A stretch of 44,559 bases of DNA from Bacillota bacterium (GCA_023401925.1 JAEXDA010000010.1:1-44559); one strand, 5' to 3'. Shown: positions 26,137 to 35,975, numbered from the stretch's first letter. Made by a program: numbers and translations. Notes: generated by a model from the letters alone, not told the origin.

Positions 26137-29100
26137 TTATTTACATAATTTCTCAATAATATCCATCAATACCTGACGTTTTTCATTTTCAGTAATGGCT
26201 TCTCCATGTTCTTCCAAAGTAGCAGCTAAGTCATTAAAAAGAAGTTTAGCTCTAGGACTATATTTAGTCTTGCTAAATGTTTTCATAGTTTCATTACGAT
26301 CTTTATCAACAAATATTAACCTATATAAATCACCATTACTCGATTCATCCATTGTTATAAAATTATGATCTTGTTCTTGGACTGTTTGTTTAAATACTTT
26401 CATTTCCTGCAAAAAGCTGGAAATCGCATTTTCGTCCCAGTCTTCAATCCTTAAGCCTGTGACTCCCTTAGCCAATTTTTCAATGAATAATTTTTCATCA
26501 TTATTCATGCTCTGAATTAAACTTAAAATTCTTTCCTCCCCCGCACTATAAAGATGATTACGGGTAGATTCTTGCAAGTTTTCGTACCAATCTTTCATAA
26601 TTGAATGCAATGTTGCTTTTTCCAATTGTTTATTTAAAAACAGTTCCCGGACATCTATAATAAGATTCTTAACTAAATTATCCTTTGCTGTATCTAAAAA
26701 GCATTTTATTACTTCCAGATTCTGAACTATATTTCCATCTAATGAATTAACATTAAAAATTTCTAGGATTTTAACAAACAGATACTCTCTGGCATTAATT
26801 TCTGGTACTTTTAGGCTATTGATAAATTTTAATTTTTCCTTATCGATGTTTTCAAATTTACCATTGCCTATATAACTTCTTTGCATTTCTTTGGTAAACC
26901 TCGGGAGACTAATAAACCATCTTTGCATGGCTCTTACAATATAAGCAAAAGTATTATAATCTTTTTCTTTTTCCGAGATAAAATTAGCAAAAAGTTTTTC
27001 TAGGCCTTTAATATACCGATTTTTATCATCATTCCAATCCTCCAAACAAAAGCTGTATTCTAAAGGATTCTCGTTTATACTATTAAGAAGTTCCGCATCA
27101 ATTTCAAGTTCACGAGTACCCCGAGTGATAACAGCATATTGTTTAAAGGAATGAAGAACCGCTGCTATATAAATTGGTATAACTCCTTTTTTTAATCCAA
27201 TATGATACTTTGCCTTCATTAAACGATCATAAAGCACTGCAAAGCTTGTTGAACGATTATTACTTGATTTTTGGAAAAAGTGGGAGATTTCGTTCAACAC
27301 TTTTTGCATATTAACATCATGATTCCCGGAAACAACTAATTTAGGTTGTGTTGCAACGTCGATTAATACTCCAGTCATGACTAACGTGCTTCGCAAAAAA
27401 GAGATCTCTTGTCCAGAACCATTAAGCCCTAACCAAGGTTCTAGTTGGGTATTCAATAACCCCGTAACTACCTTAGTTCGGCTATTAATTGCCATTGAAG
27501 TTAAAATATCTTTATTAATTATTTCATTATTAATAATTGGAGTATTGGTATAAATTTCTGTACATATTTTAGATAGTAATTGGGAAATTTGGGCCTTTCT
27601 AAAAATAGTCTGCTTTTTGCCTACATAGTAATATAAAGACTTTCTGGTTTCTGGTTTTGTATGAGCGGATATAAATTGTTCGATTACTTCTTCTAAATCC
27701 TCGAAATAAATATTATATTCCTCGAGCAAAGTTTCATCATTTTGATCCGCTTGGGCTTTCAAACTTTTAACTGCTTGATATTCAAATGCAGTTTTTTCAA
27801 TGTCATATTCATATTGAGGGAGAATAAAAATTATTCTTTCATGATTAGCCTGTCCACTCTCCAATACATCAGAAACATTCTTTAGTTGCTCAGCATTCTT
27901 TACAAGAATACCAAAAATCACTCCATCGGCAGATACATTCTCAATTTTTTTATCCCAATTTTCAACACTTAAAAATTCATCACTCTCAATGAACATAAAG
28001 TTAAAATATCTCGTGATTTCATTATTATCGTTGTAACTCGTTGGATACATATAATTATCAAATGAAGCCTCATTGAGAATATTCTTTACCCTATAAGCAG
28101 CCTTATTTTTTTCAATTGTGTCAGCAATCCTGGCTCCAACATCAATTCCAATACTATTTTTAAGCTTAAGGAAGTTATTACTTTTTTTCAGATAAACAAC
28201 ATATTGCTTTTCTTGAAGATCAAGTAATGTTTCTGTGATTTCGGAGATGTCATTTACCGTCTCTCGATAAGTATCGATAATGATATCTGGAGTAGGCGGC
28301 AGCTTATCAAATTGCTCCGTAATATAGATTAAAGCAAGTGTCTTAATTATCTTGCAACCTAAAGAATTAGGTTGAAGTTTATTAAGAATATTTGTTGTTA
28401 GAATAAAAAGTCTATGGATCTCACTGGTGTAAGCTTCTCTTTTAAACAATGGTTCGAAATAATCGTATATATAGTCTGGAGTAAGAAAAGGTAATATGCT
28501 ATTGGTTTGATCTATAAAAGTTGATAGTGTATTTTTATTTTTTGACGATAAAAAAGTAAATAAAGTTCGCTCATTCTGCGCTACTTTTTCTGATAAGCGA
28601 GGAAGAATAAAAGTAGAAATGGGATGTAACGGATAACACCCTTTTATTACCATTTGGTTTTGGACATCTGAAATCTCCGAAAACAAATCTGTTTGAGCAA
28701 GTGACTCTTTCATATCCTCAAACTTTTTACCATAGGTCTTAAAAAACTCCAAAAAATAATTTTCATCTTGGCTAATGATAGTAGAAATAATCTCATAGAC
28801 TTGTGAATAATTATTTCGAACAATTATATGCTTAAATCGCTCAGAAACCCCTTTCCATCCATCTATCTTCTGTTTTGGCAACTTGTCAATATAGTTAAAA
28901 ATATCCTTATGAGAGATTAAAAGCAGGTGCATTTGTTTATCTTTACTTCGATTACATTTCTCCGCAAAGTCCTGCAACAGTTTTATATCAACTGAAGATA
29001 CTTTCGTGATCCCTGCCTCTAAAAACTTGCTGAACTCATCATATACAATAAATACACCATGATAGCCCCTCGTTTTGAGTTTATCGATAACTTTTGAATA

Positions 29101-29781
29101 TAATTCAATAACATCAAAACCTAAAAAGGGATTGAATTGACTACCCGAAGTAAGGGAAGGAAATAGCTCAACAAATTTATCATATGCTTCGATATTAAAG
29201 TCTGATAATTTTGAAATAAATTCAGGTACTGGTTCATATAAAACCGCAGCAAATCTTTTATATGTATCATTATAATTAATTTTCCATTCATTAATGCGGT
29301 CAATAGCTGCCTGGAAATGCGTCTCCGGAATTAGATCCTCAAATCCTTCTTCTTGAAGCGCCATTTGAATTGCAGCTAAAAAAGCTTGAGATAAACTAGT
29401 TGTATTACTTTGGATTATAATTGGTAGTAGTTTTCTCTCACTTTTAATATATTCGAGCGTAAATTCATACAACTCTTGACTGTATTCCTTTATTTGCATC
29501 AATAGCCTATCAAATAATATTATCTCTTTTCGCAGCAGCATCGATAACAAAACTAAAATTATATGAGATTTTCCTTTCCCATATGCACCAATCAAAATTT
29601 TGGCTCTATCTGTCGAATTATCTGCAGTACTCAACATAATATCTTCAATTATTTCAAGAGAGGCAGCGGTAGGTATAAAGCCCTTAATTTTTTCATCATT
29701 ATGCATATCAAAACTTAAATTCACTGAATATTGAAATCCCTCAGCAATTTTTATATGGTTTTTTAAATCATTGCTTATCAT
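26137..29781 (-). CDS. sspC: Large P-loop ATPase (SspC-like; resembles BrxC/PglY)
   Basis: A very large ATPase of about 1,214 residues. From the maximal frame (29850) Walker A GAYGKGKS is at 88-95 and Walker B GVFIVYDEF at 265-273, with an arginine/SERFKHIIV block near 340. The rest is mostly helical with no further motif I can name. The frame is open to 29850, but that start has no binding site and overlaps the DUF4007 gene. GCGGAG lies 9-10 bases before ATG 29781, which clears the overlap and is preferred. The pairing with DUF4007 and PAPS-reductase genes fits SspC, the ATPase of single-strand phosphorothioation; BREX systems carry ATPases of similar layout. Role inferred from context. Confidence 0.75.
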   Translation of the reverse strand: MISNDLKNHIKIAEGFQYSVNLSFDMHNDEKIKGFIPTAASLEIIEDIMLSTADNSTDRAKILIGAYGKGKSHIILVLLSMLLRKEIILFDRLLMQIKEYSQELYEFTLEYIKSERKLLPIIIQSNTTSLSQAFLAAIQMALQEEGFEDLIPETHFQAAIDRINEWKINYNDTYKRFAAVLYEPVPEFISKLSDFNIEAYDKFVELFPSLTSGSQFNPFLGFDVIELYSKVIDKLKTRGYHGVFIVYDEFSKFLEAGITKVSSVDIKLLQDFAEKCNRSKDKQMHLLLISHKDIFNYIDKLPKQKIDGWKGVSERFKHIIVRNNYSQVYEIISTIISQDENYFLEFFKTYGKKFEDMKESLAQTDLFSEISDVQNQMVIKGCYPLHPISTFILPRLSEKVAQNERTLFTFLSSKNKNTLSTFIDQTNSILPFLTPDYIYDYFEPLFKREAYTSEIHRLFILTTNILNKLQPNSLGCKIIKTLALIYITEQFDKLPPTPDIIIDTYRETVNDISEITETLLDLQEKQYVVYLKKSNNFLKLKNSIGIDVGARIADTIEKNKAAYRVKNILNEASFDNYMYPTSYNDNNEITRYFNFMFIESDEFLSVENWDKKIENVSADGVIFGILVKNAEQLKNVSDVLESGQANHERIIFILPQYEYDIEKTAFEYQAVKSLKAQADQNDETLLEEYNIYFEDLEEVIEQFISAHTKPETRKSLYYYVGKKQTIFRKAQISQLLSKICTEIYTNTPIINNEIINKDILTSMAINSRTKVVTGLLNTQLEPWLGLNGSGQEISFLRSTLVMTGVLIDVATQPKLVVSGNHDVNMQKVLNEISHFFQKSSNNRSTSFAVLYDRLMKAKYHIGLKKGVIPIYIAAVLHSFKQYAVITRGTRELEIDAELLNSINENPLEYSFCLEDWNDDKNRYIKGLEKLFANFISEKEKDYNTFAYIVRAMQRWFISLPRFTKEMQRSYIGNGKFENIDKEKLKFINSLKVPEINAREYLFVKILEIFNVNSLDGNIVQNLEVIKCFLDTAKDNLVKNLIIDVRELFLNKQLEKATLHSIMKDWYENLQESTRNHLYSAGEERILSLIQSMNNDEKLFIEKLAKGVTGLRIEDWDENAISSFLQEMKVFKQTVQEQDHNFITMDESSNGDLYRLIFVDKDRNETMKTFSKTKYSPRAKLLFNDLAATLEEHGEAITENEKRQVLMDIIEKLCK

Positions 29782-29813
29782 TCTTATAGTCTCCGCTTTA
29801 TATAATTTACCGA

Positions 29814-30713
29814 TTATTGATTTATCTCTTGATAATATTTCTTTATGCATTCAAAAAAATCTATTGATTTATTAATTCTTATAACATCAAGACCTGCAGT
29901 CCGAACAACTTTTAAATAACCTAATTGCTGTATTTTATAAAGGCAACTTGTTAAAGCAATAATATCAAGATTAAATATTTTACCAATATTACAAGGGTCA
30001 TTTAATAATGTAGTAATTTTAATTTCTTCCTGGCCTTTAGCTTGGTCAAGTATAACTGCCAGCACAATCATAGGGTGTAGTGAATCTTTTGGGGGCTTAC
30101 TTTTTTGATATATTTTATTTTTCCTATTTACAATATTAATGAGCCCAAGCTCTCCGAGAGGACAATCAATATTGTTTTCCGGATGCACTTTCTCCGGATT
30201 TGATTTTAACCTTGATACATACGTATTTATTATGCAGTCAAAATCACCTTCAAAGGAACTATCAGCAATCTCCTTATCATATTTAGTCTTCGAGTAGCTG
30301 CTAAGACTGGATACAAAATCTTCCTTCTTAAACTCCGACATCTTAAACTCATTAAAAAAATAATACCAGGCTGTTGCCTCTTCTTCATTGGTCGCTAATT
30401 GATAATGTAAAAGCCACAATGTTCCCATTTCTTCAATATATGTATCGTTATTCCAAATAATCTGACCAAGCTGGGTAAAGGTTTGATTTTTAACCCCAGA
30501 CTTGGGCTCCTCAGTTAATTTTACAGCTTGAAGCCAATATCTCAATGATCGAACCATATTGGCGCCTATACCTAATACATCCATAGGATTTTCGTCTTTA
30601 TCAATAAATACATGGGGCTTATTTCGAACATTTTTTAATCCCTTATATAACCAACCTTTTCTTATAAAAAAGGATTCGTGTCCCCGGAAACGGACTTCTT
30701 TAATTTCCACCAT
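29814..30713 (-). CDS. sspB: DUF4007 family protein (SspB-like)
   Basis: A 299-residue protein with the DUF4007 opening RFRGHESFFIRKGWLYKGL at about 8-26, then VLGIGANMVRSLRYWL and a GTLWLLHYQL helix. The C-terminal half looks like a winged-helix (LTSCLYKIQQLGYLKVVRT). To my knowledge DUF4007 proteins stand with PAPS-reductase-like and ATPase genes in Ssp-type phosphorothioation loci, where SspB is the nicking component; this equation is from memory and should be confirmed. AAGGTGGG precedes the ATG, 11 bases after the PAPS-reductase stop. Confidence 0.75.
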   Translation of the reverse strand: MVEIKEVRFRGHESFFIRKGWLYKGLKNVRNKPHVFIDKDENPMDVLGIGANMVRSLRYWLQAVKLTEEPKSGVKNQTFTQLGQIIWNNDTYIEEMGTLWLLHYQLATNEEEATAWYYFFNEFKMSEFKKEDFVSSLSSYSKTKYDKEIADSSFEGDFDCIINTYVSRLKSNPEKVHPENNIDCPLGELGLINIVNRKNKIYQKSKPPKDSLHPMIVLAVILDQAKGQEEIKITTLLNDPCNIGKIFNLDIIALTSCLYKIQQLGYLKVVRTAGLDVIRINKSIDFFECIKKYYQEINQ

Positions 30714-30724
30714 AATTTCCCACC

Positions 30725-32455
30725 TTAATCTGTGCCATTTTTTAAATATAAATATTTATTCATTAAACATCCCTTATCGAGATACTTCGATGTAACACAC
30801 ATCCTGCATCTGACACATTTCTCATCATTTATACTGTATGTATTATCATGAATCGAAATTGCCCCATGCAAACACAATGAGCAACATTTCAGACACTTTC
30901 GGCAAGCATTATATTTCCTTATCTGATAAGATATCATTCTTTGCAATTCATCATGATTATCTACATTCATGGTCTTAATCTTTACTGAGTACTCATATTC
31001 TTCCCGGTTAAACGGTTGTATAGAAATTATAGGTATGCTTGTATTCAGATCAAGCACAATTGTTTCATTAATAAGTTTTCTTCCGAGATCCTTTGAAACT
31101 TTCCCAAATGGAATAAATAATTCATAAAAATTATTGCCAATTGGCTTATTTAATCTATATATTTTTGCATTCTCTTCAGTTGTGCAATTAGTATATTTGA
31201 TACGAATGTCTTCAGCAGAATCTAAACCATAACCGCCTTGTCGAGCCTTCCATTTACCAGAATCAACATACACTTCCGCATCTTGTTTACCAATTCTTTT
31301 AGAAAATCCAACTAAAAAGTCCCGCCATTTCTTTGATTCATCAGGCATATATATCCTTGATAAAAATTGGCCTCTTGCATTATTATTGGGGCAACACCAA
31401 CATCCAACTCGATCGTAGCCTAACTTATAAGCTTCATTAAAATCAACGCCTTCGCCTAAAATATATAGCCAAACGTCAATATCACGCCAAAAGAATATTG
31501 GGGATGCCACAGTTTGTTTTCGTATTTTGACAGATTCAGCATTATCCTCGGTGCGATTATACTTACTTCGAGCTACCGATTCACATTTTCTAATTCCGTA
31601 GAATGTTAAAATGTTGGTATCTGGATAAAGATTATTAAGTATCCTTGTTATTGGGCCTGTTTTAAACATTGAGCAGCACCAACGCAGCATACGGGCTGGC
31701 GGCCCAATATCATCACATACACTATAAAAATCCTGTTCTTTATTCTTGGCTATTTTAAATATTGCTTTTGGATTAGTCTCTCGAAATTTTTTAACATATT
31801 TCAATGTTAAAGGAAATTCAAGAGTTGTATCTCCAAAAATATGAACTAAACTTGGATTACTTAAAGCTTTGACAACTAAATCAGCAACTATGGTTGAATC
31901 TTTCCCGCCAGAAAAAGAAATAACAATATTCTCCTGGGAAAAATCCTTAATTGAATCTTTTATAAACGTATAGGCTTCATTTTTTAAATAACTTAACCTT
32001 TCTTTATTAGCCATAACAAAGCGCTTAATTTGTTCGTTAAAAGAGTCATATGTATTTTTACTTCGATATGCATTTAATTTTTGTATTACACCATCTATGT
32101 CAATTTGACCAAAGGTAGATATTGGTAACAAGCTTGATACGCCATTTATATAATATCTATTATCTAGTGCCCAAACTGAATCATTAATATTCTTTAATGG
32201 AATAGAAGTTAAAATCTCCTGAAGAAGGCGTTCTTCTGGAAATACGGGCCGTAAGTCAACACATAGATAGCTAATTTTCGATTTGCATAAAGGACAGATT
32301 GTCTTATCAATAGCATTGGCAGCTTTAATAACAGGTACTCTGCAGTCAGAGCACCAATAGATTTCTATTGGAATATCTGGTTCGGTAATACTCCCACATA
32401 TATCACAGGTCTTACTAAATGCTTCACGATTACAATTTTTGCACCACAAAATCAT
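30725..32455 (-). CDS. sspD: PAPS-reductase-like protein with zinc ribbons and C-terminal Fe-S domain (SspD/DndC-like)
   Basis: A 576-residue protein, first in the operon. Residues 1-65 hold zinc-ribbon cysteine pairs (CKNC, CDIC, CSDC, CPLC). Residues 175-370 form the PAPS-reductase/ATP-pyrophosphatase fold, with VISFSGGKDS (P-loop 182-187), RWCC (258-261) and GCWCC (351-355). Residues 518-563 carry nine cysteines in ferredoxin-like spacing (CRKCLKCCSLC and CVRCRMC). In phosphorothioation this protein activates DNA phosphate with ATP and transfers sulfur. The domain set is larger than simple DndC and fits an SspD-type protein. GAGGGG lies close to the ATG. No clear sigma-A promoter was found in the 170 bases upstream. 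Confidence 0.85.
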   Translation of the reverse strand: MILWCKNCNREAFSKTCDICGSITEPDIPIEIYWCSDCRVPVIKAANAIDKTICPLCKSKISYLCVDLRPVFPEERLLQEILTSIPLKNINDSVWALDNRYYINGVSSLLPISTFGQIDIDGVIQKLNAYRSKNTYDSFNEQIKRFVMANKERLSYLKNEAYTFIKDSIKDFSQENIVISFSGGKDSTIVADLVVKALSNPSLVHIFGDTTLEFPLTLKYVKKFRETNPKAIFKIAKNKEQDFYSVCDDIGPPARMLRWCCSMFKTGPITRILNNLYPDTNILTFYGIRKCESVARSKYNRTEDNAESVKIRKQTVASPIFFWRDIDVWLYILGEGVDFNEAYKLGYDRVGCWCCPNNNARGQFLSRIYMPDESKKWRDFLVGFSKRIGKQDAEVYVDSGKWKARQGGYGLDSAEDIRIKYTNCTTEENAKIYRLNKPIGNNFYELFIPFGKVSKDLGRKLINETIVLDLNTSIPIISIQPFNREEYEYSVKIKTMNVDNHDELQRMISYQIRKYNACRKCLKCCSLCLHGAISIHDNTYSINDEKCVRCRMCVTSKYLDKGCLMNKYLYLKNGTD

Positions 32456-33136
32456 AAACCCCTCGTAATTATTTTAAAAATTACTTCCCCAAAAGAGTGT
32501 AAATTCCTTCAAATTCATAATCGCCATTCTGCTTCACATATACATTAATTCTGAAGTATCTGATAATTTTTCAGCTTGTTAAACCCGATCGCTCACTTAA
32601 CTCCCCATTTGGCGATCATCAATTGATTTGAAAAAGTCTCCTATCATGCCAACGACTATCGTCTTCACCGAAGCGAATGTCCGCTGGTGATGACAATGAT
32701 TCCGGTTTTTACGATAATTTTGATGCATCAATTTAAACCGTTTCCTGGTATAATCAAAAAACCACGAATAACCCGAAGACTCGATAAAAACGATGTCCTT
32801 AAAAAAACGATACCGAAACGAATATTTGCGTACTCAACAACGATCCGAATCCTATCGCAAATCAATTTCTTATCCACATTCAATTCCCTAAATATCAAAT
32901 CGCACCTTTCTTGTAACTCAAGTTGATAAATCAAAGCATCCATTTCGATCTGGGTTCCAATTACTCCCGTTACCTTTTCCTTGATTTAAGTAAGGCAAGT
33001 TTATCACCAAGGCATGATTAAGGTTGGTCATAGAACACCAGTTATAAGAATCAATTTTATTAGGGTTACAATTACAAAATTCGAACAATAATAATCAATA
33101 GTCCTTGCCTTGCTTATCCAAAATAAAAAAATAGGG
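32456..33136. other. Intergenic region, no supported gene
   Basis: This 680-base gap between the phosphorothioation-type operon and the DUF1232 gene holds only an imperfect GATCGC/GCGATC inverted repeat at about 32588-32620 and overlapping short frames on both strands around 32690-32940 with no convincing start or family. It may contain the operon's promoter and perhaps remains of an old gene. Confidence 0.5.
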
Positions 33137-33961
33137 TTACCGCCCCTCCTTCTCATCCCCAAACAAAGCCACCAATTTATGTAAAACATTCTCCGGGAGT
33201 TTATGGGCTAAAGCTGCCAGCGAATGCCCTTGAATAATCAGCTCCAAAACATCAGGGCGGCCTTTCCAATTTTCCCGGATAATATCTGCCGGTATTTCGG
33301 TAATTAATTTGGTAATCAATATCCACATTGCCGCTACATCATCCACCAAACCCAAAGGGCCCAGCAAAATCTCAGGAATCAAATCAACCGGTGATAAAAC
33401 ATAAGCAATACACAAAGCAATTCTCCCTTTCAAGCTCCCGGAAATTCGGGGATCTTTAACCAGATTCTTAAGGAGCACCAATAAATCGGGAATCGTCAAA
33501 ATCACATCCAAAGTTTCTTTGGCAACTGTACCGGCATTTTTCTCCGTCCAGGTCAAAACCCGCTCCCGAAATGACTGCATCGACTCTTCTTCGATCTCAT
33601 AAGTATTCGGTTGAATTAACACTCTTATATCACTGGAATCCGGAACTAACTTGTTAGGGTTCACTAAAATCGTATCCCGGACTACCGAAGCTGCCTTGGC
33701 TAAACCATTAAACCGCTTAAGCAGGTTTAAAATACCCGGGATCAAAAAGCCAGGCATCTTCCCGAAGGAATGAACTTTGATTCGCACACAATTATCCATC
33801 GCGGCATCGACTGTTCCCTCAATATTAACGGGAATACCTGAGAAGTTTCCTTCAATCCGCATATTGCCGCCTAATTCGGTAATGAGCATTAATTTATCGT
33901 CTTCATTCCATTCACCGTTCACCGAAAAATCTTTAATTTGAAATTTCATGGTAGGTTTCAT
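33137..33961 (-). CDS. DUF1232 (YkvA-like) domain protein
   Basis: A 274-residue protein. The C-terminal domain, about 175-235, has RIALCIAYVLSPVDLIPE followed by GPLGLVDDVAAM, the DUF1232 pattern of two hydrophobic helices split by an SPxDLIP turn. The N-terminal 100 residues are beta-rich (NMRIEGNFSGIPVNIEGTV) and unrecognised. The start may be ATG 33961 or ATG 33949; AAGGGATG favours the latter slightly. The family function is unknown; members are often membrane-linked. Confidence 0.8.
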   Translation of the reverse strand: MKPTMKFQIKDFSVNGEWNEDDKLMLITELGGNMRIEGNFSGIPVNIEGTVDAAMDNCVRIKVHSFGKMPGFLIPGILNLLKRFNGLAKAASVVRDTILVNPNKLVPDSSDIRVLIQPNTYEIEEESMQSFRERVLTWTEKNAGTVAKETLDVILTIPDLLVLLKNLVKDPRISGSLKGRIALCIAYVLSPVDLIPEILLGPLGLVDDVAAMWILITKLITEIPADIIRENWKGRPDVLELIIQGHSLAALAHKLPENVLHKLVALFGDEKEGR

Positions 33962-34112
33962 CCCTTGAATCCCTTTCCGATTTTAATTTCGTCTATAAAA
34001 ACTAAGTGTTCGACATTCAAAAAGTTCCCTACCCAGTCCCCTACCCCATTACTAACCAACAATTGATTCATCATCGACATAAAGAACCATTACCTACAAA
34101 TAAACCCCGAAA

Positions 34113-34640
34113 TCACTCTCGCCTATGAAATACCAACTCCAATCCCACATTTACCAGAAAGATCGCCACCCAACTTAATACCGTAACACTCACACACCAA
34201 GCAACCCGCTTCCCCAAAGGCTTTTTAGGATCCCGGGCCAGGCGAAAGCAATTCGCCGTTCCAGCTATACCGATGAGTGCTGGAAAAGCCCCTCCCAAAA
34301 ATATAATAGCACCGTTCAAAATAATCAACGGCCAAGCCCATCCTGGCACCGGAAGGGGTGGGATTACCGGTTTCCCTGTCTGAACCGAATTTCCATCAAC
34401 AGCCAAATCATATTTAAATTTAAACCCATTCGAGTAGGCATAGACCGCAACCTCATGACCATCCACTTGAAATCGATCTTCACTACCTGTTAGCTGCAAG
34501 CCATTTTTCCTTTGTAGTAAATTCTTATCGAATGGGTTACCATCAAGCTTGATAACCTTTCCTCCAAATAAAGATCCATGTTCCATTTCTACAATATGAC
34601 TTTTACCATCTATCTCAACATTCCATGTTTTTTTGGGCAT
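34113..34640 (-). CDS. Membrane protein with FAIM-like N-terminal domain
   Basis: A 175-residue protein. The first 85 residues are beta-strands with WNVEIDGKSHIVEMEHG and GKVIKLDGNP, resembling the FAIM (Fas apoptotic inhibitory molecule) beta fold found in some bacterial proteins. Two membrane segments follow: WAWPLIILNGAIIFLGGAF with LIGIAG, and VSVTVLSWVAIFLVNVGLEL. GGAGGT stands 9 bases before the ATG. Its role is unknown. Confidence 0.7.
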   Translation of the reverse strand: MPKKTWNVEIDGKSHIVEMEHGSLFGGKVIKLDGNPFDKNLLQRKNGLQLTGSEDRFQVDGHEVAVYAYSNGFKFKYDLAVDGNSVQTGKPVIPPLPVPGWAWPLIILNGAIIFLGGAFPALIGIAGTANCFRLARDPKKPLGKRVAWCVSVTVLSWVAIFLVNVGLELVFHRRE

Positions 34641-34750
34641 CCCAGCATTACCTCCATATCCTATTTCCTTTTAATCATAAAACTCGCTTTGACCCTGTAA
34701 ATGGTTTTCTAACAAAATAGGTCCCCCCAAAAAACGGATGGACCTATAAA

Positions 34751-35236
34751 TTAAGTTTCATTCTTCCCATTCTCCCCAACCGCCTTCACCAACTGCACCA
34801 GCGTCCTTCTATCCTTTTCATCCCCCGACTCCCAAACCTTCGCAACCAATTGCAAAAACGCCCTCAACTCAACACTTAAACTCTGTTGTATATCTTCAAG
34901 TGCCATAATCGATTGCAACTCCACGAACTGCGGATCTTTAAAAATTTCAGCCAATCCTTCGCCTACTTGTTTCATACCTAAAAGCTTAATCCCATTCATA
35001 AAATATTCTTTAGCGGAAATAAACATTTCGCCTTCGCCTGTCTTTATCCACTGAGGATTAGCGCCGTAACTATACATCATACCAAAAAGGCAAGCATTCG
35101 AGAGCCCTATCCCACCGGTTTCGATCTTAGAAATATTCCCCCGGCTCATTTCAAAGGCTTTCCCAAACGCCTTTTGTGATAACCCTAAATGTTCTCTAAA
35201 AAATTTGACTCGTTCACCCGGAGCAAATTGATCCAT
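34751..35236 (-). CDS. XRE-family HTH regulator
   Basis: About 161 residues. The HTH domain reads RVKFFREHLGLSQKAFGKAF, MSRGNISKIETGG, then YGANPQWIKTGEG, which is typical of phage-type XRE repressors. The C-terminal part is helical with a short acidic end. The frame is open to 35305, but AGAGGAAAGG just ahead of ATG 35236 sets the start. A GTTC-N5-GAAC site lies at 35261-35273, a likely operator, and a conserved leader module lies upstream. Confidence 0.85.
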   Translation of the reverse strand: MDQFAPGERVKFFREHLGLSQKAFGKAFEMSRGNISKIETGGIGLSNACLFGMMYSYGANPQWIKTGEGEMFISAKEYFMNGIKLLGMKQVGEGLAEIFKDPQFVELQSIMALEDIQQSLSVELRAFLQLVAKVWESGDEKDRRTLVQLVKAVGENGKNET

Positions 35237-35260
35237 TTTGAACCTTTCCTCTTGACATGA

Positions 35261-35273
35261 GTTCCAATTGAAC
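35261..35273. promoter_or_regulatory. Candidate operator of the XRE gene
   Basis: Inverted repeat GTTC-N5-GAAC with an AATT centre, 25 bases before the XRE start. Spacing fits self-repression; no second copy was found nearby. Confidence 0.4.
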
Positions 35274-35317
35274 GTATAATGAAAATGTAATTTAAAACAA
35301 TTCACTCAATTAAAATA

Positions 35318-35570
35318 AAAGTACGCAACAAAAACCACCGGCTCAAAAGTCACTTTTTTGCGCCCTGGTTTCCAATTGCCCTGTGCCCCATTGCATTCCA
35401 AAAATAGCGAGCCTTGGGTTACCGCGCTTAAATTTCCACGCGCCAAGCGAGAAATTTCAAACGCGCCGCACCCCACTTAAAACCCCATGCTCTCAGAAAA
35501 GAGTTCGAATGCCAATGGGTTAAAATCTCAGTTATTTCCATTATAACATAAATAAACTCCAAAAAGAAAA
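35318..35570 (-). repeat. Promoter-leader module, copy 1
   Basis: This stretch aligns with 39348-39545. Read on the minus strand it opens with an extended -10 promoter, TGTTATAATGG at about 35548-35538, followed by a conserved leader of about 200 bases (AACCCATTGGCATTC..., CACAGGGCAATTGGAAACCA, CCGGTGGTTTTTGTTGCG). GCATTC and GAATGC words can pair within it. Copy 1 also has an extra segment around 35425-35480. It lies directly upstream of the XRE gene. Confidence 0.65.
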
Positions 35571-35692
35571 GGCAACCCGGAAAAGGGAAAAAACCAAATC
35601 AAACCCATGGATAAAGAAATCCGGGCAGATTTCCGCAACCGGAGAGAAAATTTTAGAAATGCCGGAGCAATCTAGAGGATGAAAATAAGTTA

Positions 35693-35975
35693 TTTATTCT
35701 CCCGCAGAGGCGTCAGCACCTTTTGGTGCTGCAGGCGCAGAGAAATGACGAAGTGCTTTGAGACACGTATCCTATTTACGAGTTGGCAACCGATATCACG
35801 AATCACCAAAAAATATCTTGCAAAGCACTTCTCGTACTCGGCGCGAGAATAAATAGGCAGCTTAAGTTGGAACCAAGCTGATTTATCTTTATAACCATGT
35901 GATATAATTGGACTTTTTGGTTTTCTCAGCGCCTGCGGCACCCGTGGTGCCAACGCCTTGGCGGGATTATTATTC
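35693..35975. repeat. Inverted-terminal-repeat element with hairpin ends
   Basis: The ends are imperfect inverted copies of each other (35693-35745 and 35913-35970). Each carries an internal hairpin whose arms differ but still pair: CAGCACC/GGTGCTG near 35710-35727 and GGCACC/GGTGCC near 35935-35950. Inside, GAAGTGCTTTG at about 35745 pairs with CAAAGCACTTC at about 35822. No intact gene lies inside. It looks like a miniature non-autonomous element; the CGCAGAGGCG words at the ends are common in environmental genomes. Confidence 0.6.

Noticed and set aside
32728..32943. 72-codon minus-strand frame, with an overlapping + strand frame at 32687-32926
   Set aside because: No ribosome binding site at a usable distance and no recognised domain; at best a remnant of an old gene.
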